NCBI RefSeq assembly: GCF_900112065.1
Contig: NZ_FOKE01000001.1
Coordinates: 636,828 to 700,827, forward strand
Origin: Cohnella sp. OV330
Lineage (GTDB): Bacteria; Bacillota; Bacilli; Paenibacillales; Paenibacillaceae
DNA: 64,000 nucleotides
Direction: 5' to 3'
Positions 6,381-15,990 of this stretch are shown piece after piece; positions within the stretch are counted from its first letter, which is position 1; every line of letters begins with the position of its first letter. A model generated the notes under the pieces. It ran no database searches. It saw only the letters and a program-made list of their open reading frames with translations, and had not been told where the DNA came from. A program made the translations under genes and the position numbers.

Positions 6381-7133
6381 TCATCGCAGCTTCGTCGCCA
6401 GCAAGCCGAGATACTCCTTGAGGGCCGTCCCCGTCGTGGCTCCAGCCGCGCTGCTGGGCGCGAACAGACCGGGGTAAAAGGAGAAGCGTCCTCCGCTCGA
6501 GAGATAGTCCGTCGGGAAAGGCTCGGGTTCGACGCCGGCCAGTCGGAATTCCCGCATCGCCCGCGGCAGATGGAAGGCGGAGGTGACGAGAACGGGACGC
6601 GACAAGCCTGAGGACTTAAGCAATTCCGCCGTGTAGACCGCGTTTTGTTCGGTGTTCAACGAGCGGTTTTCCACGAGGATGTCGCCGTCCGGCACGCCAA
6701 GCCCGATCAGCTGCCTTCTGGCGATATCGGCTTCGTTGCCGCTATCGGAAAATACTTGTCCGCCCGAGAAAAGAATCGGCAGCCCAGTCGTCCGATGCAG
6801 CCGGACCGCCGTCATGAGCCGGTTGGCGGCCCCGCCGGACAGATTGCCCTCGCCGCCGAGATCGGGCGTCCCGCGCGTCGCCCCGCCGCCAAGCACGACG
6901 ATGACGTCGCCGCTCGCCGCGTTCGGTTGGTCGTATTGCCGTTCAAGCCCTTTGATCAACGGCTGGCTCGTTAACGGGATGACCGAGAGATAGAGCAGCA
7001 GCGCGACGGCGGCGATCAGCATAGCCGGCCGGCGCGACTTCCTCCATAGCCAGACCGAGGCGGAGAGCAGCAGCAGAACGAAGATCCCCGGCGGCAGCAC
7101 GAAGCTGTATATGAACTTAATGATATAAATCAG
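6381..7133 (-). CDS. YdcF/SanA-like (DUF218) membrane protein
   Basis: About 250 aa. Two N-terminal hydrophobic segments (IIKFIYSFVLPPGIFVLLLL; AMLIAAVALLLYLSVIP) precede a DUF218 domain with DVIVVLGGG, the central FSGG, RSLNTEQNA and VTSAFHLPRAM motifs. Family members (ElyC, SanA, YdcF) act at the cell envelope, with uncertain chemistry. The start is odd: the only upstream in-frame ATG (7190) lies inside the guaA terminator hairpin. The good ribosome binding site AAGGGAGG (about 7142-7149) points to a CTG start at 7133, giving Leu-Ile-Tyr-Ile. It follows guaA, probably with its own or read-through transcription. Confidence 0.8.
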   Translation of the reverse strand: MIYIIKFIYSFVLPPGIFVLLLLSASVWLWRKSRRPAMLIAAVALLLYLSVIPLTSQPLIKGLERQYDQPNAASGDVIVVLGGGATRGTPDLGGEGNLSGGAANRLMTAVRLHRTTGLPILFSGGQVFSDSGNEADIARRQLIGLGVPDGDILVENRSLNTEQNAVYTAELLKSSGLSRPVLVTSAFHLPRAMREFRLAGVEPEPFPTDYLSSGGRFSFYPGLFAPSSAAGATTGTALKEYLGLLATKLR

Positions 7134-7160
7134 CTGGACGCCCTCCCTTGACCGGTCATG

Positions 7161-7203
7161 AAAAATCCCTTTTATTTGCCTTTGGCGCAAATAAAAGGGA
7201 TTC
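7161..7203 (-). terminator. Terminator of guaA
   Basis: A perfect 16-bp stem, AATCCCTTTTATTTGC pairing with GCAAATAAAAGGGATT around a 7-nt loop, followed by a T run on the minus strand. Confidence 0.9.
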
Positions 7204-7208
7204 GCTTT

Positions 7209-8750
7209 TTATTCCCACTCGATCGTCGCCGGCGGCTTCGACGTGATGTCGTAGACGACGCGGTTGACGTCCCGTACTTCGTTGACGATACGCACGGAGA
7301 TCTTCTCCAGCACGTCCCACGGGATGCGCGCCCAATCGGCGGTCATGCCGTCTATGGAGGTCACCGCGCGGATGCCGACGGTATACGAGTACGTGCGTCC
7401 GTCGCCCATGACGCCGACGCTCTTCATGCCCGGCAGCGCCGTGAAGTACTGCCAGATCTCGCGGTCAAGCCCCGCCTTCGCGATCTCGTCGCGCAGGATC
7501 GCGTCGGACTCGCGCACGATCTCGAGCTTGTCCTCGGTCACTTCGCCCAGCACGCGGATCGCGAGACCCGGGCCCGGGAACGGCTGGCGCATGACGATCG
7601 CGTCAGGCAAGCCCAGCTCGGCGCCGACCTTGCGGACTTCGTCTTTGAACAGCGCCTTCAGCGGCTCGACGAGCTTGAACTTCATGTCTTCCGGCAGGCC
7701 GCCGACGTTGTGGTGCGACTTGATCGTCTGCGCCGTCGCGGTGCCGCTCTCGACGATGTCCGTGTACAGCGTGCCTTGCGCCAGGAAGGCGAAGTCGTCG
7801 AACTTCGCGGACTCTTCTTCGAAAACGCGAATGAAGTCGCCGCCGATGATCTTGCGCTTCTTCTCCGGATCGCTGACGCCCTTCAGGTTGCCCAGGAAAC
7901 GCTCGCTCGCATCGATCTTGACGACGTTCATCTCGAACTTGCCGACGAACGTGTCCATGACGCTCTCGGCTTCGCCCTTGCGCAGCAGGCCGTGGTCGAT
8001 GAACATGCAAGTCAGCTGGTCGCCGATCGCGCGGTGGATGAGCGCGGCCACGACGGACGAATCGACGCCGCCGGACAGCGCGCAGAGCACCTTCTGGTCG
8101 CCGACTTCGCGCTTGATCTCCGCGATCATGTCCTCGATGAACGACTCCATGCTCCAGTCGCCCCTGCAATCGCAGATGTTATACAGGAAGTTGCGGATCA
8201 TCTCGTTGCCGTATACGGAGTGACGAACCTCCGGGTGGAACTGCACGGCGTACATCCGGCGCTCCGGATGGCTCATGGCCGCGACCGGCGCATGCGGCGT
8301 GCTGGCGTCGACGCGGAAGCCCGCAGGCAGCTCGGTGACGTGGTCGCCGTGGCTCATCCAGACGGTCTGGCGCGTCTCGAGATCGCGGATCAGATGCGAA
8401 TCGGCCACGAAGTCGACGTCCGACTTGCCGTATTCGCGCTTGGCGGCCGGTTCGACCTTGCCGCCTTGCTGATGGGTGATCAGCTGCATGCCGTAGCAAA
8501 TGCCTAGGATCGGGACGCCGAGCTCGTAGACGCCCGGGTCGACGGAAGGCGCGCCTTCCGCATAGACGCTGGCAGGGCCGCCCGAGAAAACGATGCCTTT
8601 GGGATTAAGCGCGCGGAGCTTGTCCGCCGGCGTATTGTGGGGGAGCAGTTCGCTGTACACGCCCAGATCGCGGATCCGCCTGGCGATAAGCTGGTTGTAC
8701 TGGCCGCCGAAGTCGAGTACGACGATCATTTCATGCATTTGATTAGTCAC
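7209..8750 (-). CDS. guaA: GMP synthase (glutamine-hydrolysing)
   Basis: 513 aa, the normal length. It converts XMP, ATP and glutamine to GMP in the cytoplasm. The N-terminal class-I glutamine amidotransferase has nucleophile Cys85 in GICYGMQ and the His/Glu pair in FHPE (172-174). The ATP pyrophosphatase PP-loop is LSGGVDSS (225-232), and the C-terminal dimerisation domain ends in [12 protein letters not shown] at 8750 is the outermost start; ATGs at 8738 and 8729 are also possible, and the GGAGG about 15 nt upstream of the GTG fits an internal ATG poorly. A 56-bp internal piece (8412-8467) recurs as a degraded fragment at 728-782. Confidence 0.97.
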   Translation of the reverse strand: MTNQMHEMIVVLDFGGQYNQLIARRIRDLGVYSELLPHNTPADKLRALNPKGIVFSGGPASVYAEGAPSVDPGVYELGVPILGICYGMQLITHQQGGKVEPAAKREYGKSDVDFVADSHLIRDLETRQTVWMSHGDHVTELPAGFRVDASTPHAPVAAMSHPERRMYAVQFHPEVRHSVYGNEMIRNFLYNICDCRGDWSMESFIEDMIAEIKREVGDQKVLCALSGGVDSSVVAALIHRAIGDQLTCMFIDHGLLRKGEAESVMDTFVGKFEMNVVKIDASERFLGNLKGVSDPEKKRKIIGGDFIRVFEEESAKFDDFAFLAQGTLYTDIVESGTATAQTIKSHHNVGGLPEDMKFKLVEPLKALFKDEVRKVGAELGLPDAIVMRQPFPGPGLAIRVLGEVTEDKLEIVRESDAILRDEIAKAGLDREIWQYFTALPGMKSVGVMGDGRTYSYTVGIRAVTSIDGMTADWARIPWDVLEKISVRIVNEVRDVNRVVYDITSKPPATIEWE

Positions 8751-8842
8751 GAGAAGTAGACGAGCCTCCTATCCGGGCCTGACGCCGCCATACGGCGCCG
8801 GTGATGAACCGTGTTGCACGATAAACGGAATCGATTGAAGCT

Positions 8843-8871
8843 ATTATAGACTTGCTGCGTGACAGCGTCAA
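8843..8871 (-). promoter_or_regulatory. Promoter of guaA
   Basis: TTGACG (8871-8866), a 17-bp spacer and a perfect TATAAT (8848-8843) on the minus strand. The leader is about 85 nt; no riboswitch fold was recognised in it. Confidence 0.8.
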
Positions 8872-8977
8872 CCGGAGATCCCGCCGCCTCTCTGCTCGAT
8901 CTTCCCGCAATCAACGGCAGCTGAGAGGCGCTCCTCTACCCCGTACGCGATATCAAATCAGCAAGGCCGGCAGGAGT

Positions 8978-9020
8978 AAAAAACGGGCAGCGGGAGCGTT
9001 GAGATCTCCCGGTCTGCCCG
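8978..9020 (-). terminator. Terminator of the SLH surface protein gene
   Basis: CGGGCAG-A-CCGGGAG pairs with CTCCCG-CTGCCCG and is followed by TTTTTTAC on the minus strand, just after the surface protein stop codon. Confidence 0.9.
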
Positions 9021-9035
9021 GCTGCATGAGGAAGA

Positions 9036-12000
9036 TTAATGATCGATGAATTGCACGGCCACCAGCAGCCGTTTCAATGTCGCTGCCGCTTCCGCCCGGG
9101 TCGCGAAGGCTTCCGGACGCATTCGGCCGTCGGCCGCCCCGCGCATAATGCCGGCTGCGGCGATCCGTTCCGCCGCCGAGCGGGCCCAAGGCGAGATTTG
9201 CTCCTCGTCGGAGAAGCTTGCCCGTGCACCGTTGGATCCGGATGCCTTTGCCGGTTCCCCCGCAAGCGTCAGCGCATTGGCCAACATGAAGGCCATTTGC
9301 TCTCGCGTCACCTGGGCGTTCGGGTCGAACCGCTCCTCCGTCACGCCGCTCGCCAATCCAGCCTTCACGCCGGCCGCCACCTCCGGAGCGAACCAAGCGT
9401 TCGCGGGAACATCGGCAAAGGTCTGAGCCGTCGGATCTGTCTCTGTCTTCAGCCCCATCGCCCGCACGAGCAGGGCGAGGAATTCCGCGCGCGTAATCTT
9501 GCCGTTCGGGGCGAAACTCGTATCCGATACGCCCAGCACGATCTGCTTCGCGGCCAGCAGCTCCACGTCATCCTTCGCCCAGTGGCCGATCAGGTCATCG
9601 AACGAACGCTTCGTCGTTTCCATAATGGCATAGATGCTGTTGTGCGGCAAACGCATAGACATTTGCTTCTTGTCGTCGCTCCTCGTCCCGATGACGGCCG
9701 GAACGAAGGACAGCGACGAGGCGCCCGGATCATAGACGACGGCGGTATAGCTGCCGCCTTCCTTAATGCCCTCCAGAACGATCGCCCGAGCCATGTACGT
9801 GCCGCCGAAGTCCTTCACTTCAAGCGACCTGCCGCCTGTCGATACCGTAATTCGGAATTCGACGGCTTGACCGATCAGCTTCATCCCTTTGCCTCCGGCC
9901 AAGCGTTCCAGCTCGGTTCTCGTCGAGCCGGACACTTCCGACGCCCAGATATTCACCTTCATATGGTTCAAGTCGACTCCAAGCCGGGATGCGAGGTCCG
10001 CCAAATCAAGCACGCTCGCCTGCAGCTCGAAGCTGGAGCCGTTCAGCCGGGTCTCGAATAGAACGTCAGGGAACGTGGCCATCAGCGCCCCCAGCTTATC
10101 GGCCGGGAACTCCGCCTTCACGGTCTGCTCCGTATCGTCGATAACCAGGACAACCTTCGGAATGCCGACTTTATCGAGCTTATCCCGGATCTGATCTATC
10201 AGGTAGTCGGACAGTACGACCTTATCGATGACCGTCCCGTCCGCCTGAACCTCCTTCACGAGGTCCGGCGGCGCGATTCGGACCAGAATGCCTCCGTCCG
10301 GCGACGTATCGAATGTCGTTCGCGGACCGGAAGGAATGTCGGGCGACGCCGAGATGGACGAGATCGTGATCGTCTCTACCGCTTCGTTGCCGGCGGCATC
10401 TCGGGCATATACGGTATACGGCCCGTTCTCCGTCACCTCGAACGTTCCCGACGCGAGTATCGAAGTGCCGGCAGAGCCGTTCGCGAATTCGGAGACGCTG
10501 CGCGTGCCCGTCATCCAGCTCAGCTTCGCCAACGAGTTGCCCGCGGCCCGTTCCCCGTACACGGTCGCCGTCACCCCTACCTTTGCTTCAGAACTCGAAA
10601 CCTGAGTCGCCGCAAGCTCCAGCTCCGGGGCCACACCGATCAATCGAATGCCGCTCGTATCCGGCACGCTGAAGCTTAAAGGGGCTTGGGTGTCGTCCGA
10701 GATAAAAGTGACATCGGCGCCATCCGCCAAATCAAGCTGCGAAGCCGGCTGTATGCCGTCCTCATCCGCCATTCCTTCGGGAAGCGTATAACTGAAGGTT
10801 AACGTCTTCGTCGGCTCGCCTGCCGCGCCTGTATAAACCGCATATACAGACTGCGTCACCGAGCCGGTGCCCGCCGCAATCGGCAGCCTCGGCGTGCCCG
10901 TGACGCTCACCGGCTCCTCGTAGGTTAAGGTAAAGACAAGCTCTCCGTTCGTTCCGTACAGGCCGGACGCAGGTACATCCAGCACGACGCCGACTACCGT
11001 TAGTTCAAAAGCCGCGATCGCGTCGTTCAGCGTCGCCGATGCCGCGTCCAATTGCGCCTGTGTTTGTTTCGCCGCGTCATCCAACACCGCCTGCGCGGCG
11101 TCGATCGCCGTCTGCAGCGCGTTCCGGGCGCTTCCGGGCGCCTGTCCGACGCCCGTCCCCTCCGGACGATCCGTCAGCGCCTGCTCCGCCGTCGCGATCG
11201 CCGCGTTCAGCGCCGCCGGGTTGCCGGCCTGCAAAATATTGGTCAAGTCAATCGTCTTGACCGTCTCATTGCCTGCCATATCCCTTGCATATACCGTATA
11301 AGTTCCGTTGCTCGCCGCATCGAACGCTTTGGCGACCGTGACATCGGTACCTGAGACTGCGAAGTCGGACACGCTCTTGTTCCCGGGCAGCCACTTCAAG
11401 AGACTGAGCGAATTGCCGCTGCCGTTCGCCAGCGCCGATATGTTCACGGTAAGCGGATCGAACGTATCGCTCGTCGTCGAAGGCGTGAGCGTCAGATCGG
11501 GCGCAGCGGGCATGCTGACCTGGTGAGAGACGTTCGCGGACACTTGCGAAGTGTAGTTGCCGTCTCCCGAGTAACTGGCGCTAAGCGCATGCGTACTCAC
11601 GCTCAGCGCTGACGTCGTCCAGGTAGCGATGCCGCCGGTGAGCGGAACGCTGGTGACTAGCGAGGTAGATCCGTCTTTGAACTGGACCGTGCCGGTCGGC
11701 GTCTCCCAATCGCCGGTCACCGTAGCCGTCAACGTAACCGACTGCAGCTTGGTCGAAGAGGATGCCGGCGACACGCTTAGCGTTACCGATGGCGCAAACG
11801 TTAATCGGACCGGCGCCAGCGTCCCGCTGCCCCAAGTCCAGATTCTGCCATCGTCATCGATCGCGTACGATCGGCCGTAGCCGGCGGCAACCGACTTGAA
11901 ACGAATCGGCGTTCCGCCGTCCGTCACGGTCAGCTTGCCCGGCGATCCGTTGACTTTCGTGCCGTTGCCCAGCTGTCCTTGGTCGTTAAGCCCCCAGCTC

Positions 12001-12938
12001 CAAATGTCGCCGTTCGCGTCCAGGCCCAGCACGAATCGCTCTCCGGCGGATACGGAATCGAAGGCTACCGGAGCTCCGCCATCTTTGATCGCGCGTTTCG
12101 TGGGCGTTCCGTTGTCCGTCGTTCCTCCGTCTCCCAATTGGCCCGATTCGTTCTCGCCCCATGTCCAGACCTGTCCGCCGGCATCCACGGCGGCGTGCAG
12201 CATGTAAGAGGAGGAACTTCCCGAGCCGTTGCCCGTCGAGATCGATCGGAAGTCGACCGGTGCCCCGCCTCCGTCATTGAGCACGTATTTGCTCTTGACT
12301 AAACCGACTGCGTAGAGATTCCAAATCCGGTTGGACGTATCAAGCGCAATCGCATCTTCATTGTTGTCCGATATCTGATTGAATGCGACAGGACTTCCCC
12401 CATCGGCAATAGGCAGCTTGACCGGCTGATCGCCGATCGCGCGCCCCCATCCCCAAATGCTCCCGTCGCGGCTATCGATGGCGAACGAGGTGAGTCTGCC
12501 TCTCGCCATTCCCGTAAACGTAACATCCGTGCCGCCGTCCAATACGGGCAGCTTGGTCCAGGAAGACGAGCCCGGCAATGACGGGCCAACTCCATCCTGT
12601 AAGTAATCGCCCGCCCACCACAGGTGTCCCGAAGTGTCGAGCGCCGTGGAACCCGACCAGCCCGTCTTAACGTCCTGAAACGTCACGGGCGTTCCCCCGT
12701 AAGTCACATCGATCCTTCGGGGCGTCGACGCACTTGTCGTCGTCCCGTCGCCGAATTGGCCGGAGCTGTTGGATCCCCACGCCCAAATATAGCCGTCGTT
12801 ATCCAAAGCGACCGTCGTGCCGTACTCCGAGTTCACGGACTTAAACTTCAAGCCTGTCGCCGCGTTCGCCTGCGGGGGCACGAGCATCGGGCCTGCTAAT
12901 AGGAGAATCGCTAGAAATGCAATCAACAGTTTCTTCAA
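9036..12938 (-). CDS. S-layer-anchored surface protein with RCC1 repeats, Ig-like domains and SLH domains
   Basis: About 1300 aa from the TTG at 12938 (GGAAGGAAG upstream; TTG at 12959 also possible). A signal peptide (KKLLIAFLAILLLAGPMLVPPQANA) is followed by about five RCC1/alpha-tubulin-suppressor-like repeats (residues about 30-385, recurrent WAWGSNSSGQFGDGT and WSWGLNDQGQLGNGT). Then come a bacterial Ig-like domain, a three-helix FIVAR-like segment (NAAIATAEQALTD...), cadherin/Big-type segments with repeated NGTYTVYARDMAGNE and NGPYTVYARDAAGNE, and three C-terminal SLH motifs (FDDLIGHWAKDDV; FADVPANAWFAPEV; FSDEEQISPWARSA). It is exported and held on the wall by pyruvylated polymer. Ligand unknown. 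Monocistronic. Confidence 0.92.
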   Translation of the reverse strand: MKKLLIAFLAILLLAGPMLVPPQANAATGLKFKSVNSEYGTTVALDNDGYIWAWGSNSSGQFGDGTTTSASTPRRIDVTYGGTPVTFQDVKTGWSGSTALDTSGHLWWAGDYLQDGVGPSLPGSSSWTKLPVLDGGTDVTFTGMARGRLTSFAIDSRDGSIWGWGRAIGDQPVKLPIADGGSPVAFNQISDNNEDAIALDTSNRIWNLYAVGLVKSKYVLNDGGGAPVDFRSISTGNGSGSSSSYMLHAAVDAGGQVWTWGENESGQLGDGGTTDNGTPTKRAIKDGGAPVAFDSVSAGERFVLGLDANGDIWSWGLNDQGQLGNGTKVNGSPGKLTVTDGGTPIRFKSVAAGYGRSYAIDDDGRIWTWGSGTLAPVRLTFAPSVTLSVSPASSSTKLQSVTLTATVTGDWETPTGTVQFKDGSTSLVTSVPLTGGIATWTTSALSVSTHALSASYSGDGNYTSQVSANVSHQVSMPAAPDLTLTPSTTSDTFDPLTVNISALANGSGNSLSLLKWLPGNKSVSDFAVSGTDVTVAKAFDAASNGTYTVYARDMAGNETVKTIDLTNILQAGNPAALNAAIATAEQALTDRPEGTGVGQAPGSARNALQTAIDAAQAVLDDAAKQTQAQLDAASATLNDAIAAFELTVVGVVLDVPASGLYGTNGELVFTLTYEEPVSVTGTPRLPIAAGTGSVTQSVYAVYTGAAGEPTKTLTFSYTLPEGMADEDGIQPASQLDLADGADVTFISDDTQAPLSFSVPDTSGIRLIGVAPELELAATQVSSSEAKVGVTATVYGERAAGNSLAKLSWMTGTRSVSEFANGSAGTSILASGTFEVTENGPYTVYARDAAGNEAVETITISSISASPDIPSGPRTTFDTSPDGGILVRIAPPDLVKEVQADGTVIDKVVLSDYLIDQIRDKLDKVGIPKVVLVIDDTEQTVKAEFPADKLGALMATFPDVLFETRLNGSSFELQASVLDLADLASRLGVDLNHMKVNIWASEVSGSTRTELERLAGGKGMKLIGQAVEFRITVSTGGRSLEVKDFGGTYMARAIVLEGIKEGGSYTAVVYDPGASSLSFVPAVIGTRSDDKKQMSMRLPHNSIYAIMETTKRSFDDLIGHWAKDDVELLAAKQIVLGVSDTSFAPNGKITRAEFLALLVRAMGLKTETDPTAQTFADVPANAWFAPEVAAGVKAGLASGVTEERFDPNAQVTREQMAFMLANALTLAGEPAKASGSNGARASFSDEEQISPWARSAAERIAAAGIMRGAADGRMRPEAFATRAEAAATLKRLLVAVQFIDH

Positions 12939-13033
12939 CTCCGACTTCCTTCCCGGCAATCAATTAATAGATTAGTTAATACTATTTTATACCAATTCCC
13001 GTCTTCCGGTAGACTTTTTTCGACAAAAGCGCA

Positions 13034-13056
13034 AAAAGACTCCTGCCAACGGAGTC
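13034..13056 (-). terminator. Terminator after the peroxiredoxin gene
   Basis: GACTCC, a short loop and GGAGTC, followed on the minus strand by TTTTTGCG, lie about 55 bp beyond the bcp stop codon. Confidence 0.7.
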
Positions 13057-13109
13057 CTAGAAATTAAAAACGCCAATTATGAAGCGGTATCCCTATCCGA
13101 GCCGTGTCC

Positions 13110-13574
13110 TCACCCTTTTACCGCTGCCAGAACCTTCTCCGCATGCCCTTTCACCTTCACGTTGCGCCATTCTGCACGGAGCACGCCTTCCTCGTCGATA
13201 AGAAAAGTCGAGCGGACGATGCCCATATATTCCCTGCCGTACAGTTTCTTGAGCTGCCACACTCCGTATAGCTCCGCTACCCGGTGGTCGGGGTCCGACA
13301 ACAGCAGAAACGGCAATCCGAACTTGTCCGCGAATTTGCGATGCGCTTTAAGATCGTCCGGGCTCACGCCGAGCACGACGGCGCCGGAATCGCCGAACGC
13401 CGGATGCGCGTCGCGGAAATCGCACGATTCCTGCGTACACGTCGGCGTGTTGTCCTTCGGATAAAAGTAAAGCACGACCTTGCGGCCGCGATATTGACTC
13501 AGACTGACCGGTCCCTCCGCGCTCTCCAGCTCAAATTCGGGCGCGGGCGAGCCGACTTGAAGCGCTGCGTCCAC
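13110..13574 (-). CDS. bcp: Thioredoxin-dependent peroxiredoxin (Bcp/PrxQ)
   Basis: 154 aa, normal length. It reduces peroxides using thioredoxin. Peroxidatic Cys46 lies in the TPTCT motif and resolving Cys51 five residues later (CTQESC), the atypical two-Cys PrxQ arrangement. Conserved YFYPKDNTPTC and FLIDEEG are present. The GTG start at 13574 has AAGGAGAG upstream. Single gene with its own terminator; cytoplasmic antioxidant. Confidence 0.95.
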   Translation of the reverse strand: MDAALQVGSPAPEFELESAEGPVSLSQYRGRKVVLYFYPKDNTPTCTQESCDFRDAHPAFGDSGAVVLGVSPDDLKAHRKFADKFGLPFLLLSDPDHRVAELYGVWQLKKLYGREYMGIVRSTFLIDEEGVLRAEWRNVKVKGHAEKVLAAVKG

Positions 13575-13683
13575 TTGCTTCTCTCCTTTTTATCTACAGG
13601 TCTCCCCATAGCGTATCAGATGTCGTTGAAGGAGTAAAAGCATGTCGGCGGCGTCGCGGCAATTGACGTTATTTCCCGGGAAA

Positions 13684-13727
13684 AGAACAACCGGATTCGC
13701 CACCCCTCGCGGGTCTGACGAATCCGG
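13684..13727 (-). terminator. Probable terminator after the GH36 gene
   Basis: CCGGATTCG (13719-13727) and its perfect complement at 13691-13699 form a 9-bp stem about 25 bp past the GH36 stop codon, followed on the minus strand by TTGTTCTTTTCC. The T tract is weak. Confidence 0.6.
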
Positions 13728-13751
13728 TCATGAAGCGAAATCCCGCTCTGC

Positions 13752-15914
13752 TCAAGGGTTCTCGGCTGCGGCGAGCTCGATCTCGAGGCAGCATTCTCCG
13801 TTGCCTTTCGGCAATTGGACGGTGTAAAAGCGCGCGCAGGCGCTTCTAACTTCGACATCCTCGCCGTCAACGCGCGCGGATATCGGCGGCCTGTCGGAGA
13901 CGAAGCCGAACGGCCCGCCGCCTTCCCGGACTCGGACGCGCATCCTGCCGCGGCTGTCCGCCGCGCACGTCAGCACCGCATGCGAGCCGGCGAACTTGTC
14001 GAGCCTGCCGAGCGGCGCGAAGCCGTCCGAGAGCGGCGCGACGGTCCAGATCGCGCTGACGCCCGGCGCGAGATCGAGCGCGAGCGCCTCCCCGCGGCTC
14101 ACTATCTCTGCTTTGCCCGAGCCGTGCTCGTGCAGCGCGAACCGCTCGCCGCTCAAGCCCGGTACGTCTCCCGGCCCGATCGACGCCTCCATCCCGCCTG
14201 CCTCCGCGTCGATCCGGAAGAGCGCGATCACCCCGGCGCCGCCGGCCGTGTTCCACAGCTTGAGCGGCAGCGCCTCCCGCGTCGGATCCCGAAGCAAGCA
14301 GTCGAGAGCCGGCACCGCGACTCTGTCGCAGCGAAGCAGCGAGCCGTCGCGGTAGGCGAGCTGCCGCAGCAGCGCAGGATCGGTCTGGCCGGGCGGATCG
14401 CTCACGTAGACCGGGCCGCCGCTGATCGCCCGGAGCAGCGCGCCGGCGCGCGCATCCTGGTGCCGCGTCCAGAACATATCCCAGTCGCCCCAATAGAAGG
14501 CGCCGTGCCAATAAGAATTATAGGCGTTCTGCAGCGCGTGCTCCGCAAAGCCGCGCAGGTCCTGCGGCACGAAGTCGTCGCTGCTGCGCGACACGGCCGA
14601 TTTCGGACGGTGCCAGACATTTTCGGCGGCCATCCCCATGCAATTGATCAGCGCCGAGTCGAAGTGGAGCGCCACCGACGCTTCCAGCGATGCGTGCGCT
14701 GCCGAGGCGGCGTCTCCGACCGCGTGCGAACCTTCCCAGAAATTCGACACGGCGCTCTGGCTGTCCACCTTGACGAAGTCGACGCCTTGGCGCGACAGCC
14801 AATCGTGCCAACCGTGCCAGAAACCGAACGCTTCCCCGGGTTCGGGCGACGGGAGCAGCTGTCCGCGGGCGTTCGAACGCAAGAATCGGCCGTAGCCGCG
14901 CGCCTCCTCGCTCTGCGGATCGATGCCGCCCCAATAGCCCGCGATCGTATGCCATACGCCGACATGGCGGATGCCGAACCGGTTCTTGAGCAAGCCGACC
15001 GCGTGACCCAGCCCCTGCGGGAACTTCGCCGGATCCGCCTCGAACCGCGCCAGCTTGCCATCGCGTACGTCCGACCACCCGTCGTCGATCATGAACCAGC
15101 CCGCCGGTACGCCAAGACGCTGGAGCTCATCCGCCTTTTCCAATAGGCCTTCCTCGTTGACCTTATGGTAAAAGGCGTCCCAGCTGCACCATCCCAGACG
15201 ATCGAGTAGCGGCGGATAGGTCTTGGCGGAGCGCAGCAGGCCGGTTCTGCCGAGCGCCTCCGCGGCGGCGGCCGTATGTCGCTCGATCATCGCGTACGGA
15301 TCTTCTCCGACGCCCAGTACGAACGCGACGGCATCCATCCGCGTCATGCCTGTCCCGCCAGGTGTCAGCCGGATAACGATGCCACCTTCGTCGCCCGACA
15401 CGTCGGCGCGGACGGCGCCGCCGCTGACGGGCAGCACCTGCAAATAGCGTCCGGCGTCGCCGCAAAGCATCGATTGGGTCCGTTCGGGCACGTCCTTCCA
15501 GTCTGTGCCGAAGGCAGGCCGCGTCCACCAGTCCTTGTGCTGGTAGACGGCCATCCAGCGTCCGGGCGCGGCGCCCGCATCCAGCTGCAGCTCGATTGCG
15601 CAGGACGGCGCGAACGTCCGCTGGCGCCCGAAAACGTTGTCGTTCGCAAGCTCCGCCTCGACGCGTCCCTTCACGCAATCGCCCGACCGCCGGACGATTA
15701 ACGCGACGCGGATGCCGCCCGCCTCGTCCGAGAAGGCGTATCGGGTTTCGTTTAATGCATTTTCGTCGCTATTCGTCGACCTTTCCGCGACCCGCGGCAA
15801 CGGCAGCTCCGCGGACTTGCCGCCGGGTTCGGTAAGCCTTACCGTGCAGCGCACCTTCGACGCCTGGCCGCCGCCACCTTTCGCTCCCGAAGCGAGTAAC
15901 CATTCGAACATCAT
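13752..15914 (-). CDS. GH36-type alpha-galactosidase / raffinose-synthase-like (Sip1) enzyme
   Basis: 720 aa from tandem ATGs at 15914/15911 (AAGGAGG upstream). The C-terminal two thirds match the raffinose synthase/seed imbibition branch of GH36: RLGWCSWDAFYHKV, GWFMIDDGW, GVDFVKVDSQS with the nucleophile Asp in KVD, and SRSSDDF with the acid/base Asp. No signal peptide, so it acts in the cytoplasm on imported oligosaccharides. It is the last gene of the locus that includes the ROK kinase, SIS protein and GH38 alpha-mannosidase. Whether it hydrolyses alpha-galactosides or another alpha-glycoside cannot be told from sequence. Confidence 0.88.
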   Translation of the reverse strand: MMFEWLLASGAKGGGGQASKVRCTVRLTEPGGKSAELPLPRVAERSTNSDENALNETRYAFSDEAGGIRVALIVRRSGDCVKGRVEAELANDNVFGRQRTFAPSCAIELQLDAGAAPGRWMAVYQHKDWWTRPAFGTDWKDVPERTQSMLCGDAGRYLQVLPVSGGAVRADVSGDEGGIVIRLTPGGTGMTRMDAVAFVLGVGEDPYAMIERHTAAAAEALGRTGLLRSAKTYPPLLDRLGWCSWDAFYHKVNEEGLLEKADELQRLGVPAGWFMIDDGWSDVRDGKLARFEADPAKFPQGLGHAVGLLKNRFGIRHVGVWHTIAGYWGGIDPQSEEARGYGRFLRSNARGQLLPSPEPGEAFGFWHGWHDWLSRQGVDFVKVDSQSAVSNFWEGSHAVGDAASAAHASLEASVALHFDSALINCMGMAAENVWHRPKSAVSRSSDDFVPQDLRGFAEHALQNAYNSYWHGAFYWGDWDMFWTRHQDARAGALLRAISGGPVYVSDPPGQTDPALLRQLAYRDGSLLRCDRVAVPALDCLLRDPTREALPLKLWNTAGGAGVIALFRIDAEAGGMEASIGPGDVPGLSGERFALHEHGSGKAEIVSRGEALALDLAPGVSAIWTVAPLSDGFAPLGRLDKFAGSHAVLTCAADSRGRMRVRVREGGGPFGFVSDRPPISARVDGEDVEVRSACARFYTVQLPKGNGECCLEIELAAAENP

Positions 15915-15990
15915 CCGTGCCTCCTTCGACTTTCTTTTGGAGCCTCGCAAGCCGCAAATGCCGTACGAGCCCCGAGAGCTGCGCGTTGGT

